DNA of 64,000 nucleotides from Sphingomonas immobilis (GCF_030580995.1 NZ_JAUQSZ010000003.1:248001-312000), one strand, 5' to 3'. Shown: positions 17,779-26,859, numbered from the stretch's first letter. A program made the numbers and translations. Notes: generated from the sequence alone by a model not told the origin.

Positions 17779-19752
17779 ATGAGTGGGACAGAGGGGGACA
17801 GCGCCTTCTTGCAGGAGGCGGGCGATCAAACGGCGGGCACGGCCTGGCGGATGATTCTGCTGGTGATGATGGCCGTGCTGGGCGCGGCCGTCCTCGTCGG
17901 GCTGATCGTCACGCTCGCCACCGCAAATACCCGGCGCGACGAGGCGCTCAAGCTCCAGAGCCACAGCTATGAGGTGATGATCCTCGCCCGGACGCTGTCC
18001 GGCACGATCTCCGGCGCGGAGGCGTCGCTCGGCCGCTACGTCATCAGCGGCGACCAGCAGCTGGGGCAGGAATATTCGGAACGGTGGCAGCTCGCCGGCA
18101 CGCAGATCGCGCGGTTGAAGCAACAGGCGTCAGACAATCCGGCGCAGGTGCGGCTGATCAACGAACTCGCCGCCGCTTACCGCGCGCGCGGCCGGGCGCT
18201 GGAGGTGATCGCGCTCAGCACCAATTACAAAAAGAACGACCAGGCGCTGGGGCTCTATTACCAGGCGCGCAAGGCGGACTCGCTGCCGCGGATCGACCGG
18301 CTGCTCGAGGAGATTTCGGACCACGAGCATGATCTGCTCGACAGCCGCACCGCCAACGCGATGCGCAAGGTCGATCAATCCAATTTCTTCGCCAAGATCC
18401 TCGTGGTGTTCGGCGTGCTGATCGTGATCGGCGCAGTGGTGCTCGGCTGGCTGACGATCGAGGCGATGAAGCAGGAGGCGATCGCGACCGCCGATGCCGA
18501 AGCCGAGCGCGAGCGCGCGGGCCTGCTGGAAGAAGCCGTTACGCGCGCCACCGACGAACTGCGCGCGCAGGAGGCGCGGATGCGGCAGGCGCAGAAGATG
18601 GAGGCGATCGGCCAGCTTACCGGCGGCATCGCGCACGACTTCAACAATATGCTCGCCGTCGTCATGGGCGGGCTGGAGCTCGCCAAGCGCCAGCTCGGTC
18701 AGGACGACGAACTGGTCGAAAAGCATATCGACAGCGCGACCGAGGGTGCGCTCCGCGCCGCCGCGCTGACCCGGCGGTTGCTCGCCTTCACGCGCGAGGA
18801 AGCGCTGCGGACCGAGCCGGTCGATCCCGGTGCGGTGGTGGCGGGCATGTCCGACCTGCTCGACCGCACGCTCGGCGACACGATAGCGGTGGCCGTGCGC
18901 GATGCCGGCAGCGGGTGGCAGGTGCGGGTCGACCGCTTGCAGCTCGAGAACGTCGTCCTCAACCTCGCCGTCAACGCGCGCGATGCGATGGACGGACGCG
19001 GCACGCTGACGATCACGACCGCCGGCACGACGCTGTCGGCGGGTGCGGTCGGCGATTGCCCGGCGGGCGAATATGTCAGCCTCTCGGTCACAGACACCGG
19101 CGCGGGCATGACGCCCGAGGTGCTGGAGCGGGTTTTCGAACCGTTCTTCACCACCAAGCCGGTCGGCAAGGGCACCGGCCTGGGCCTAAGCCAGGTATTC
19201 GCCTTCACGCGCCAGGCCGAGGGGGAGATCGCGCTGCGATCGACGCCGGGCGAAGGCACGACCGTTACGCTCTACCTGCCGCGCCGTGACGGCAAGGCGG
19301 CAGCACCGGCGCTTCAGCGCCCTGCCCCCGCGGTTCGGCAGGACGTGGAAAGCGGGCCGCTCGACATCCTGGTCGTGGAGGACGATCCGCGCGTCCTGGC
19401 CTCGACGATCGGCGCGCTGGAAGAGCTCGGCCACCGCGCGACGGCGTGCAACGATCCGCTCGCCGCGCCCGCGATGATCGCGGCCGACCCGGCGATATCG
19501 CTCGTCATCTCCGACGTGCTGATGCCGGGACAGACCGGGCCCGAGATGATCGCGGGGCTGCTCACGCAATATCCGGCACTGACCGTGGTATACGTCACCG
19601 GCTATGCCGGCGATGCCGGCGGCGAGGCGGAATTCGGCGGGCACACGGTGTTGCGCAAGCCCTTCACCATCGCCGGCCTGGAAGCGGCGATTGCCGATGC
19701 AGCGGCAGGGAGCGGCCGCACGATGCCGCTGAACGGTATCGCCGCCGAGTGA
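17779..19752 (+). CDS. Hybrid sensor histidine kinase (CHASE3-like, HisKA, HATPase, receiver)
   Basis: 657 residues. Transmembrane segments at about 24-48 and 203-226 enclose a helical periplasmic CHASE3-like domain. A short coiled coil precedes the dimerisation helix with H286 (GGIAHDFNNML). The ATPase domain has NLAVNARDAMDG, DTGAGM and GTGLGLS. A C-terminal receiver carries the acidic pair in VVEDDPRV and the phospho-acceptor D579 (ISDVLMP). No output domain or separate regulator lies next to it. Its position between spt and lptF suggests envelope sensing, but this is inference only. Confidence 0.9.
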   Translation: MSGTEGDSAFLQEAGDQTAGTAWRMILLVMMAVLGAAVLVGLIVTLATANTRRDEALKLQSHSYEVMILARTLSGTISGAEASLGRYVISGDQQLGQEYSERWQLAGTQIARLKQQASDNPAQVRLINELAAAYRARGRALEVIALSTNYKKNDQALGLYYQARKADSLPRIDRLLEEISDHEHDLLDSRTANAMRKVDQSNFFAKILVVFGVLIVIGAVVLGWLTIEAMKQEAIATADAEAERERAGLLEEAVTRATDELRAQEARMRQAQKMEAIGQLTGGIAHDFNNMLAVVMGGLELAKRQLGQDDELVEKHIDSATEGALRAAALTRRLLAFTREEALRTEPVDPGAVVAGMSDLLDRTLGDTIAVAVRDAGSGWQVRVDRLQLENVVLNLAVNARDAMDGRGTLTITTAGTTLSAGAVGDCPAGEYVSLSVTDTGAGMTPEVLERVFEPFFTTKPVGKGTGLGLSQVFAFTRQAEGEIALRSTPGEGTTVTLYLPRRDGKAAAPALQRPAPAVRQDVESGPLDILVVEDDPRVLASTIGALEELGHRATACNDPLAAPAMIAADPAISLVISDVLMPGQTGPEMIAGLLTQYPALTVVYVTGYAGDAGGEAEFGGHTVLRKPFTIAGLEAAIADAAAGSGRTMPLNGIAAE

Positions 19753-19883
19753 TTGAAGGGCGCGTGATTTCGTAGCTGACGGGGGCGCCTTCCGCCGATA
19801 TAGCCCGCCGATCCGGCTCTTTTTCCCGCGCCGCCCGTTCTCCCGTCGCCCATCCCCGCATCCAAGGCCGCCTTAGTCAGTCC

Positions 19884-21080
19884 ATGAAGTCCATCGACCG
19901 ATACATGGCCCGGCTGATCGCGGTGCCGCTGTTCTCGACACTCGTCATCTCCGCGATGCTGCTGGTGCTCGATCGCATGCTGCGGCTGTTCGATTTCGTC
20001 GCGACCGAAGGCGGGCCGATCAGCGTGGTGTGGCGGATGCTCGCCAATCTGCTGCCCGAATATCTCGGTCTCGGCATCCCGATCGGCCTGTTGCTTGGGG
20101 TGATGCTGGCGTTTCGCAAGCTCGCGACCACGTCGGAGCTCGACGTGATGCGCGGCGTAGGGATGAGCTACACCCGGCTGCTCTACGTGCCCTTCCTCTA
20201 CGCGGTTGTGCTGGCGGCGATCAATCTCGCCATCGTCGGCTTCATCCAGCCCGACGCCCGCTACAATTACGAGAAGCTGCGCTTCGAGCTGCGCACGGGC
20301 GCGCTCGGCGCGTCGATCAAGGTCGGCGAGTTCACGCATTTCCCCAACGGCGCGACGGTGCGGATCGAGAAGAGCCAGAACAACGGGCACGATCTGTCGG
20401 GTATCTTCGTCCAATATGCGGGCAAGAAGGGCGAGTGGTACGCCGTCACCGCCGAAAGCGGGCAGTTCCTGGCGACGGACAATCCCGACGAGATCATCTT
20501 CCGCCTGACCCGCGGCACGCTCGTCAACAAAGCGCCGGAATTCGCGACGCCGCGCGTGCTGACCTTCACGTCGCACGATCTGCCGATCCCGCTGCCCAAA
20601 TACGAGAATTTCCGCGACCAGGGCACGACCAATCTCGAGCTTACCCTGCCCCGCCTGGTCGAGGTCGGGCATGATCCGAAGGCCGCCGCGAAGGACCGCG
20701 CGGAAAGCCGCGCCGCGTTCCATTACCGGATCGTCGAGGTGACGACGATGTTCCTGCTGCCGTTCCTCGCGCTCGCGCTCGGCGTGCCGCCGAAGCGGTC
20801 GACCTCGGCGCTGGGGGTCATCCTCGGGATCGTGATGATCGTCGCCTATCACAAGGTGAACGAGTATGCGATGGGCCTGGGCGGACGCGGCGGACTCGAT
20901 CCGATCTTCGCGCTCTGGGGGCCGTTCCTGATCTTCGCCGCGCTCGTCATGTGGATGTTCTACACCATCGCCTTCGTACCCGGCGGCCAGCCGATCGGCG
21001 GGCTGGAGCGGGTCGCGGCCAAGACGGGCAAGCTGCTCGGCCGGCTGCTGCCGCGCCGGCGCGCGGAGGCCACGGCATGA
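19884..21080 (+). CDS. lptF: LptF, permease subunit of the Lpt lipid export transporter
   Basis: 398 residues of the YjgP/YjgQ family: three N-terminal membrane helices (from MKSIDRYMARLIAVPLFSTL), a periplasmic jelly-roll domain of about 160 residues and three C-terminal helices. With LptG and the LptB2 ATPase it extracts lipid from the inner membrane into the periplasmic Lpt bridge. Its stop overlaps the lptG start (ATGA). Sphingomonads lack typical LPS and carry glycosphingolipids instead, so the cargo here may be sphingolipid. The next genes upstream are a kinase and spt. Confidence 0.92.
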   Translation: MKSIDRYMARLIAVPLFSTLVISAMLLVLDRMLRLFDFVATEGGPISVVWRMLANLLPEYLGLGIPIGLLLGVMLAFRKLATTSELDVMRGVGMSYTRLLYVPFLYAVVLAAINLAIVGFIQPDARYNYEKLRFELRTGALGASIKVGEFTHFPNGATVRIEKSQNNGHDLSGIFVQYAGKKGEWYAVTAESGQFLATDNPDEIIFRLTRGTLVNKAPEFATPRVLTFTSHDLPIPLPKYENFRDQGTTNLELTLPRLVEVGHDPKAAAKDRAESRAAFHYRIVEVTTMFLLPFLALALGVPPKRSTSALGVILGIVMIVAYHKVNEYAMGLGGRGGLDPIFALWGPFLIFAALVMWMFYTIAFVPGGQPIGGLERVAAKTGKLLGRLLPRRRAEATA

Positions 21081-22174
21081 GTTCGCTTCACCTTTTCCCG
21101 TCGCGCACCGTCTCGCTCTACATGGCGAAGATGTTCCTGGTGCGCGCCTTCGCGATCCTGGGCGTGCTGGTGCTGATCCTGCAATCGCTCGACCTGCTGA
21201 CCGAGAGCGGCAAGGTGCTGGCCTATCAGGGCAATGGCGATGCCGAGATCTGGCGCTACGTCGGCCTGCGCGTGCCCGAGATCATCGCGACCTTCCTGCC
21301 CTATTCGGTCCTGCTCGGCGCGATCATCACGCTGTCGACGCTCAACCAGAACAGCGAAGTCATCGCGCTGAAGGCATCGGGGCTGTCGGCGCATCAGATC
21401 CTTGCGCCGTTGATCGTCGCGGCGATGGGCGTGGCGGTAATCTCCTTCGGCTTCAACGAGCGGATCGTGGCGCGGGCGACCGCCTCGCTCAACCAGTGGC
21501 AGAAGGTCGGTTACGGCCCGATGCCGATCGACCGGGGCGACCGATCGAACGTATGGGTGCGTGACGGCGACGACCTGATCCAGGTCGACCAGATCAAGGG
21601 CCGCGGCGATGCGGCGAAGCTCGGCGGCGTGACGCTGTACGACCGCGACGGCGGATCGCTGAGCGGCGTGGTGCGCGCGACCTACGGCAAGCGCGAGGGC
21701 GACGGCTGGCGGATCTGGCCGGCGACGCGCTTCGACATCGCCACCGACAAGGAGACTGCCGAGGGCTCGATCGTGATCGGCCACGGCGTGCGGCCCGACC
21801 AGTTCACGCTCGCGAGCGTCGATGCCGACGGGCTCGACTTCATCCAGTTGCGCGAGGCGATCCACGACCTCAACGCCGCCGGCCGCCCGACGATGGCGCT
21901 GGAGGGGACGCTTTGGCACAAGCTCTCCGGGCCGCTGTCGGCGCTGCTGATGCCGCTGCTCGGTGCGGTGGCGGCGTTCGGCATCGCCAGGTCGGGCAAG
22001 CTGTTCATCCGCGCGGTGATCGGCATGGGGCTCGGCTTCCTGTACTTCGTCGCCGACAATTTCGCGCTCGCGATGGGCAATCTGGGGGCGTATCCCCCCT
22101 TCCTCGCCGCCTGGGCGCCGTTCCTGCTGTTCCTGATGATCGGCGAAGCGGTGCTGATCCGCACCGAGGAGTAA
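21077..22174 (+). CDS. lptG: LptG, permease subunit of the Lpt lipid export transporter
   Basis: 365 residues, partner of LptF with the same architecture (helices near 19-37 and 58-85, periplasmic beta domain with QWQKVGYGPMP, and three C-terminal helices beginning near LWHKLSGPLSALLMPLL). The ATG at 21077 overlaps the lptF stop by four bases, so translation is coupled. The gene is followed by REP-like copy 2, which lies between it and the convergent small membrane gene and could act as transcription end. Confidence 0.92.
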   Translation: MSSLHLFPSRTVSLYMAKMFLVRAFAILGVLVLILQSLDLLTESGKVLAYQGNGDAEIWRYVGLRVPEIIATFLPYSVLLGAIITLSTLNQNSEVIALKASGLSAHQILAPLIVAAMGVAVISFGFNERIVARATASLNQWQKVGYGPMPIDRGDRSNVWVRDGDDLIQVDQIKGRGDAAKLGGVTLYDRDGGSLSGVVRATYGKREGDGWRIWPATRFDIATDKETAEGSIVIGHGVRPDQFTLASVDADGLDFIQLREAIHDLNAAGRPTMALEGTLWHKLSGPLSALLMPLLGAVAAFGIARSGKLFIRAVIGMGLGFLYFVADNFALAMGNLGAYPPFLAAWAPFLLFLMIGEAVLIRTEE

Positions 22175-22184
22175 TCCCCGACCT

Positions 22185-22259
22185 CCGTTCGCCCTGAGCG
22201 AAGTCGAAGGGCACGGGTGGGCGTCGGACATGTGCTTCGACTTCGCTCAGCACGAACGG
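22185..22259. repeat. REP-like inverted repeat, copy 2
   Basis: Same arms as copy 1 (ccgttcgccctgagcgaag and cttcgctcagcacgaacgg), different centre. It occupies the gap between the convergent lptG and the 42-codon membrane gene. Confidence 0.8.
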
Positions 22260-22269
22260 CTGGGAGGAA

Positions 22270-22398
22270 CTACCCGAGCGACCGCCGGATCTCGAAGATC
22301 ACGCCGCCGAATACCGCCAGCCCCGCGAGCAGCGCCAGCAGCTTGAGCCACACCATCGCCGCTTCGCGCGCGGACGGGCGGGGTTGCGGCTCGCTCAT
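22270..22398 (-). CDS. 42-residue single-pass membrane protein coupled to the desaturase
   Basis: The ATG at 22398 overlaps the desaturase stop (ATGA), so it is very likely translated by coupling. The product has a polar 14-residue N-terminus rich in Pro and Arg, then one hydrophobic helix (MVWLKLLALLAGLAVFGGVIF) and a short basic tail (EIRRSLG). It is too short for a catalytic role; a membrane adapter for the desaturase is an obvious possibility. I do not recognise a family. Confidence 0.65.
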   Translation of the reverse strand: MSEPQPRPSAREAAMVWLKLLALLAGLAVFGGVIFEIRRSLG

Positions 22399-23498
22399 TC
22401 GCGCCGCGCGCCCATCGTGCTGCGCACCAGCCGCCCGACCAGACCCGGCAGCCCCGCATAGTTCGCGCCGTGATAGGGCGATCCCTCGCCGAGCGCCGCC
22501 GCAAGCCGGCGGTGCGCCTCGCCGAGCGCGTGATAGGGCACGCTCGGCACGAGATGGTGGAGCGCGTGGTAGCGAAGGCCGACCGGCGCCCACAGGAACG
22601 GCAGCAGCGCGGGCGGCGGCACGTTGACGCTGTCGAGATATTGCGCCGTGACGCTCATCGCCTCGCCCTCATTCTCCCACAGATGCGCGACCAAAGTGCG
22701 GACCTGGTTGAGCAGGGTCGCCACCGCATAGATGCCGAGGAAGATGGCGAAGGCGCGCAGCGGGATCACGCCGGTCGCGACGCCCGCGATCAGCGCCATC
22801 GCCCACAGGCTCGTGGCGGCCTCCAGCCGCAGCCAGAGATCGCGGGACTCGCCCTCGGGCGGGCGGCGCTTGAAGGCGGGGTTGATCTTGAGGCCCGAGC
22901 CCTGCTCGACCAGCCAGGTGCGCAGCGGCGGAATCACTAGCGACAGCGGCGTCAGCACGCCGAAGCGCAGCAGCAGCGCGACCGGCGCGAGCAGCGCAGT
23001 CAGCACGAACAAAGGCAAGGTCCATGGCTTCATCAGCGCGAGCGGGAGATATTCCGGATCCTCGATCGTGCCGTAGCGCGTGCGCGCGTGGTGAAGGTTG
23101 TGGACGCCCTCGTACATGAAGCTCGGCACCATCATCGGGATGCCGAACAGCAGGTTCCACCCGAGCCGGAAGCCGGGCAGCGCGCTGTGCTTCATGTGCG
23201 TGATCTCGTGGATGAAGCTGCCGGCGCGGAACAGCGCCAGCGCCGCGACCGCGCCCGCCAGGATCGCCCAGGGCGAATGGATCAGGATCGCGGCGGCGAG
23301 TGCGGCGTAACCCACCAAGGTCGAGGCGAGGAAATCGCCCCAGTAGATCGCCGGGCGGGGCACGTGCAGCTCGCGCGTCAGCTCGGCGGCGGTGCGCAGC
23401 ATGTCCATGTCGTCGGCAATACGCCCCACGCGCTGCGAAGCGGTCGGCGCGGCGGCTTTGTGGTCGGCAAAAGCGGCGGTCGTCATGGGGCGATGCAT
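22395..23498 (-). CDS. Membrane fatty acid desaturase
   Basis: 367 residues with the three histidine boxes of the membrane di-iron desaturase/hydroxylase superfamily: HEITH at 97-101, HNLHH at 133-137 and HALHH near the C-terminus. Hydrophobic stretches at about 57-92 and 168-190 fit the usual four-helix layout. It may introduce a double bond or hydroxyl into a fatty acyl chain or long-chain base. It lies head to head with the ceramide synthase-like gene, which suggests a role in sphingolipid or envelope lipid tailoring. Start uncertain: an ATG at 23486 is also possible. Confidence 0.88.
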   Translation of the reverse strand: MHRPMTTAAFADHKAAAPTASQRVGRIADDMDMLRTAAELTRELHVPRPAIYWGDFLASTLVGYAALAAAILIHSPWAILAGAVAALALFRAGSFIHEITHMKHSALPGFRLGWNLLFGIPMMVPSFMYEGVHNLHHARTRYGTIEDPEYLPLALMKPWTLPLFVLTALLAPVALLLRFGVLTPLSLVIPPLRTWLVEQGSGLKINPAFKRRPPEGESRDLWLRLEAATSLWAMALIAGVATGVIPLRAFAIFLGIYAVATLLNQVRTLVAHLWENEGEAMSVTAQYLDSVNVPPPALLPFLWAPVGLRYHALHHLVPSVPYHALGEAHRRLAAALGEGSPYHGANYAGLPGLVGRLVRSTMGARRE

Positions 23499-23638
23499 TC
23501 GCCCAACATAGTGGCGGCAGAAGGGCAGCAACAGGGCGGCCACCGATCTAACGGCTTGACGTCACGCGCGCCGTGCGGCTTCAAGCGCCAACGCGCGACG
23601 GGAGTGCGCGATTGACGCTTCAACCGAGGAACGCGGTC

Positions 23639-24793
23639 GTGCCCAAAGACTTCACCATCCGCCCGATCGACAGCAAGGCCGATCGCAAGACGTTCATCGA
23701 TCTGCCCTTCCGGCTCTATGCCGACGATCCCAATTGGGTGCCGCCGCTGAAGGGCGAAGCGCTGGGGCTGGTGACGCCCGCCAAGAACGGCTGGTTCAGC
23801 CATGCCAAGGCGCAGCTTTATCTGGCGGAGCGCGCGGGCAAGGTCGTCGGGCGCATCTCCGCGCATATCGATACGCTGGCGCTGGAAATGCCGGCCGCGC
23901 AGGGCTTCGGCCCCGGTGTCGGCCAGTTCGGGCTGCTCGATGCCGAAGACGGCGAGATTGCCGCCGCGCTGATCGAGACCGCCGAGGGCTGGCTGCGCGC
24001 GCAGGGGATGACGCGCGTGCTGGGGCCGATCAGCATGTCGATCTGGGAAGAACCGGGCCTGCTGATCGAAGGGTACGACCATCCCCCGACGATAATGATG
24101 GGCCATGCCAAGCCCGAATATCGCGGCTGGATCGAAGGCGCGGGCTATCTGCCGGTGAAGCAGTTGATGACCTACGACCTCGACATCACGCAGGAATTTC
24201 CGCCGATCGTGCGGCGCATCATCTCGTCGGGCGAGAAGAATCCGCGCATCGTCATCCGCGAGGTGAACAAGAACAGGTTCGACGAGGAAGCGGCGATCAT
24301 TCTCGCCATCCTCAACGATGCATGGTCGGATAATTGGGGCTTCGTGCCGCTGACGCCGCCCGAGATCAAGGACGTCGGCGTGAAGCTGAAGCCGATCGTG
24401 TTCAATGACCTGATCCGCATCGCCGAGGTCGACGGGCGGCCGGTGGCGTTCATGATCACCCTGCCCGATCTCAACGAGGCGATCGCGCCGTTCAAGGGCA
24501 AGCTCTTCCCCTTCAACGTCATCAAACTGCTGTGGTGGCTGCGCGCGCCGAAGGTGCGGACGATGCGCGTGCCGCTGATGGGCGTCGTGAAAGAACTGCA
24601 ATCGTCACGCCTGGCGAGCCAGCTCGCCTTCATGATGATCGAATATATCCGCCGCGCGGCGATCACCAAATATGCGGCGACGCGCGGCGAAATCGGCTGG
24701 GTGCTCGACGACAATCAGGGGATGCGATCGATCGCCGAGACGATCAACAGCAAGATCAACAAGGTCTATCAGGTCTACGAAAAGACGCTGTGA
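23639..24793 (+). CDS. bcerS: GNAT-superfamily protein, probable bacterial ceramide synthase (bCerS)
   Basis: 384 residues. The N-terminal half begins FTIRPIDSKADRKTFIDLPFRLY and has GNAT-like strands with acyl-CoA-binding features (AERAGKVVGRISAHID, then GQFGLLDAEDGE); the C-terminal half has the conserved EIGWVLDDNQGM near the end. This architecture matches the long GNAT-like protein shown in Caulobacter to N-acylate the long-chain base; homologues are often misannotated as dATP pyrophosphohydrolase. It lies 6 kb from spt, the acyl carrier gene and the CerR-like SDR, supporting the role. GTG at 23639 is chosen as start because GAGGA lies nine bases upstream. Confidence 0.75.
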   Translation: MPKDFTIRPIDSKADRKTFIDLPFRLYADDPNWVPPLKGEALGLVTPAKNGWFSHAKAQLYLAERAGKVVGRISAHIDTLALEMPAAQGFGPGVGQFGLLDAEDGEIAAALIETAEGWLRAQGMTRVLGPISMSIWEEPGLLIEGYDHPPTIMMGHAKPEYRGWIEGAGYLPVKQLMTYDLDITQEFPPIVRRIISSGEKNPRIVIREVNKNRFDEEAAIILAILNDAWSDNWGFVPLTPPEIKDVGVKLKPIVFNDLIRIAEVDGRPVAFMITLPDLNEAIAPFKGKLFPFNVIKLLWWLRAPKVRTMRVPLMGVVKELQSSRLASQLAFMMIEYIRRAAITKYAATRGEIGWVLDDNQGMRSIAETINSKINKVYQVYEKTL

Positions 24794-24799
24794 AAGGGT

Positions 24800-24833
24800 G
24801 CGCGGCGCCCCCGAGGGGTGAAGGGCGCCGCGC
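24800..24833. terminator. Bidirectional hairpin between convergent genes
   Basis: Perfect 11-bp stem gcgcggcgccc/gggcgccgcgc with a 12-base loop. It lies between the ceramide synthase-like stop and the convergent small secreted gene. No T tract follows, so it may be a Rho-assisted end or processing site. Confidence 0.6.
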
Positions 24834-24847
24834 GGACCGGCATCAGA

Positions 24848-25105
24848 TCACTTGTCGGTGAGCGGGTCGATGCCGGTCTTCTCGATCCACTCCTTGCGGG
24901 TGTGGCATTCCTTGTGCGGGATGCGCGATCCGATGATCGTGTCGATCACGCAATATTTGGTCTCGGCCTTCGGCGCGGCGGGGGCGACGTCGGCGATCTT
25001 CGCGCCTTCGCCGGAGACGGCGGTGGCTGCGGGTTCGGTGGCGAGGGCGGGGACGCTGGCGAGCGAGATTGCGGCTGCGGCGGCGAACAGGGTGAACTTG
25101 AGCAT
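24848..25105 (-). CDS. Small secreted protein of unknown function
   Basis: 85 residues. A clear signal peptide (MLKFTLFAAAAAISLASVPALA) precedes an Ala/Glu-rich linker and a conserved-looking core KYCVIDTIIGSRIPHKEC followed by HTRKEWIEKTG. The two cysteines could form a disulfide in the periplasm. GGAGG stands five bases before the ATG. Proteins with this CVxDxxxGSRIPxKxC core are common in sphingomonads, usually in several paralogous copies, but I know of no function. Confidence 0.78.
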   Translation of the reverse strand: MLKFTLFAAAAAISLASVPALATEPAATAVSGEGAKIADVAPAAPKAETKYCVIDTIIGSRIPHKECHTRKEWIEKTGIDPLTDK

Positions 25106-25284
25106 GACTTCCTCCACTAGAAGCGGCTCCGTCATCGTGCCGCATCTGTGTTAGTGCATTAGTCATGCCAAACACTAAAACATCGGGATTTCAATGGGTT
25201 GTTACGAAGTTGAACCGAAAATGAATGGTGCGCCTGGCTGAAGCTGCGCGTCATGTACCAGATGTTGGGAAAATTTCCGGGTGC

Positions 25285-26079
25285 CTAGATGCGGCGCGCG
25301 ATACCGAAATAGATTTCCGCGTCAGGCGCATCGTGATCGAGCCCGGCGATGCCGCCGATATCGAGCTGGAGATCGTCGCGCACCATCCACGCCAGCGACA
25401 GCGCGCCGAGCGCCTGGGTCGATTTTCCGGCGGGATCCTCGTCGCGCAGCAGCTGGACTTCGGCGGTGCCGGTCAGCTTCCTGGTGAGCGCCAGCGCGAG
25501 GCCTATTGTGGCACTGGCGGCGAAATGACGGCCGCGGCCATCCTCGTTCACCGCCGCGTCGATCTCCGGCGTTACTTCAAGATTGATTGCGTCGCTGACG
25601 TCGTAGGTTACGGGCAGCACCAGCCCCGCGCCCCAGTCCCCCGCTCCCACGGGCGCCCGACCGACCGGAACCGTCACGAACGGCAGCACGGCGATGCTGA
25701 GCCCCTTGCCGTCCGGGTGGAGCAGGTTCGCCTTCACCGCCAGCTCGACATCGCCGGTGCGCGTCGCGGTATCGACCGCGCCGCTCGCCTTGTCGCGGGC
25801 GCGGACAACGCCGAGCGGTGTCCAGTCGATCTGCGCCTCGATACTGTCGGTCAGGCCGACGCGCAGCTTGGTGTCGCCGATCAGAAACGTATCGGTTCGG
25901 CTGTCCGGGTCGTTCTGCAGGCTCCAGTCGCCGAGCGCGGTCTCGATCGAGACGCGGCCCGGCGCCACCGTGCAGGCAGGTGTACCGAGGCCGGGGCGCT
26001 CCGGGCAATACTCACGTTCCTCGGCGAAGGCGGGCGTCGCGACGAGCAGCGCCAGCGCGCCGAGCAGGAGGTGCCTCAC
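25285..26079 (-). CDS. Outer membrane transporter-like protein (phenol MetA degradation family fold)
   Basis: 264 residues with a signal peptide (RHLLLGALALLVATPAFAE) and a beta-rich body that looks like a small barrel of the family labelled transporter/MetA-pathway of phenol degradation (APGRVSIETALGDW, VGAGDWGAGLVLPVTYDV, terminal EIYFGIARRI). The GTG at 26079 overlaps the xth stop (GTGA), so the two are translationally coupled although unrelated in function. The name of the family comes from one catabolic operon and does not indicate the substrate here. Confidence 0.75.
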   Translation of the reverse strand: MRHLLLGALALLVATPAFAEEREYCPERPGLGTPACTVAPGRVSIETALGDWSLQNDPDSRTDTFLIGDTKLRVGLTDSIEAQIDWTPLGVVRARDKASGAVDTATRTGDVELAVKANLLHPDGKGLSIAVLPFVTVPVGRAPVGAGDWGAGLVLPVTYDVSDAINLEVTPEIDAAVNEDGRGRHFAASATIGLALALTRKLTGTAEVQLLRDEDPAGKSTQALGALSLAWMVRDDLQLDIGGIAGLDHDAPDAEIYFGIARRI

Positions 26080-26846
26080 CTGAGCCGCACCCAGGTCGGG
26101 GCATGATCGCTGGCTTTTTCCCGGCCGCGATAGTCCTTGTCGACGCCCGCATCGACGAGGCGGTCGGCGGCAATCGGCGAGAGCAGAAGGTGATCGATGC
26201 GGAAGCCCGCGTCGCGCTGCCACGCGCCGGCCTGATAGTCCCAGAAGGTCCAGATGCCACCCTTGGGATTGCGCGTGCGCAGTGCATCGGTCCAGCCCTG
26301 CGCGACGAGGCTGCGGAAACCGGCACGGCTTTCGGGCTGCATCAGCGCGTCTTCCTGCATCGCGCGCACCGAATAGGTGTCGTCGTCATTGGGGATGACA
26401 TTGTAGTCGCCCGCGAGCACCACAGGGACTTCCTCCGCCAGCAAATCCAGCGCGCGGGCGCGGAGGCGATCGATCCAGCGCAGTTTGTAGTCGAACTTGG
26501 GACCGGGCTGCGGATTGCCGTTGGGCAAATAGATCGAGGCGATGACGGTGCCGCCGACCTCGGCTTCGAGATAGCGGCTGTGTTCGTCCTCGACCTCACC
26601 GGCGAGGCCGCGCTGCCGTTCGACCGGCGCCGTGCCCTTGGCCAGCACAGCGACCCCGTTCCAGCTTTTCTGGCCGTGCCAGACCGCGCCGTAGCCTGCG
26701 GCCTCGATATCCTTGACCGGAAAGGTCTCGTCGCTCGCCTTCAGTTCCTGCAGGCAGACCACGTCCGGTTGCTGTTCGGCGAGATATTCGAGCAGGCGCG
26801 GCAGGCGCGCCTTGATGCCGTTGACGTTGTAAGTGACGATCTTCAC
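26076..26846 (-). CDS. xth: Exodeoxyribonuclease III (AP endonuclease)
   Basis: 256-residue base-excision repair nuclease of the exonuclease III family. Metal-binding and catalytic motifs are all present: VTYNVNGI with N7, LQELK with the metal-binding glutamate near residue 36, GDYNVIP, and the terminal SDHAP histidine. Length and order of motifs are standard. It follows erpA by 13 bases and is coupled to the downstream membrane protein gene through a GTGA overlap. Confidence 0.95.
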   Translation of the reverse strand: MKIVTYNVNGIKARLPRLLEYLAEQQPDVVCLQELKASDETFPVKDIEAAGYGAVWHGQKSWNGVAVLAKGTAPVERQRGLAGEVEDEHSRYLEAEVGGTVIASIYLPNGNPQPGPKFDYKLRWIDRLRARALDLLAEEVPVVLAGDYNVIPNDDDTYSVRAMQEDALMQPESRAGFRSLVAQGWTDALRTRNPKGGIWTFWDYQAGAWQRDAGFRIDHLLLSPIAADRLVDAGVDKDYRGREKASDHAPTWVRLR

Positions 26847-26859
26847 GCGAGGGTGAACG

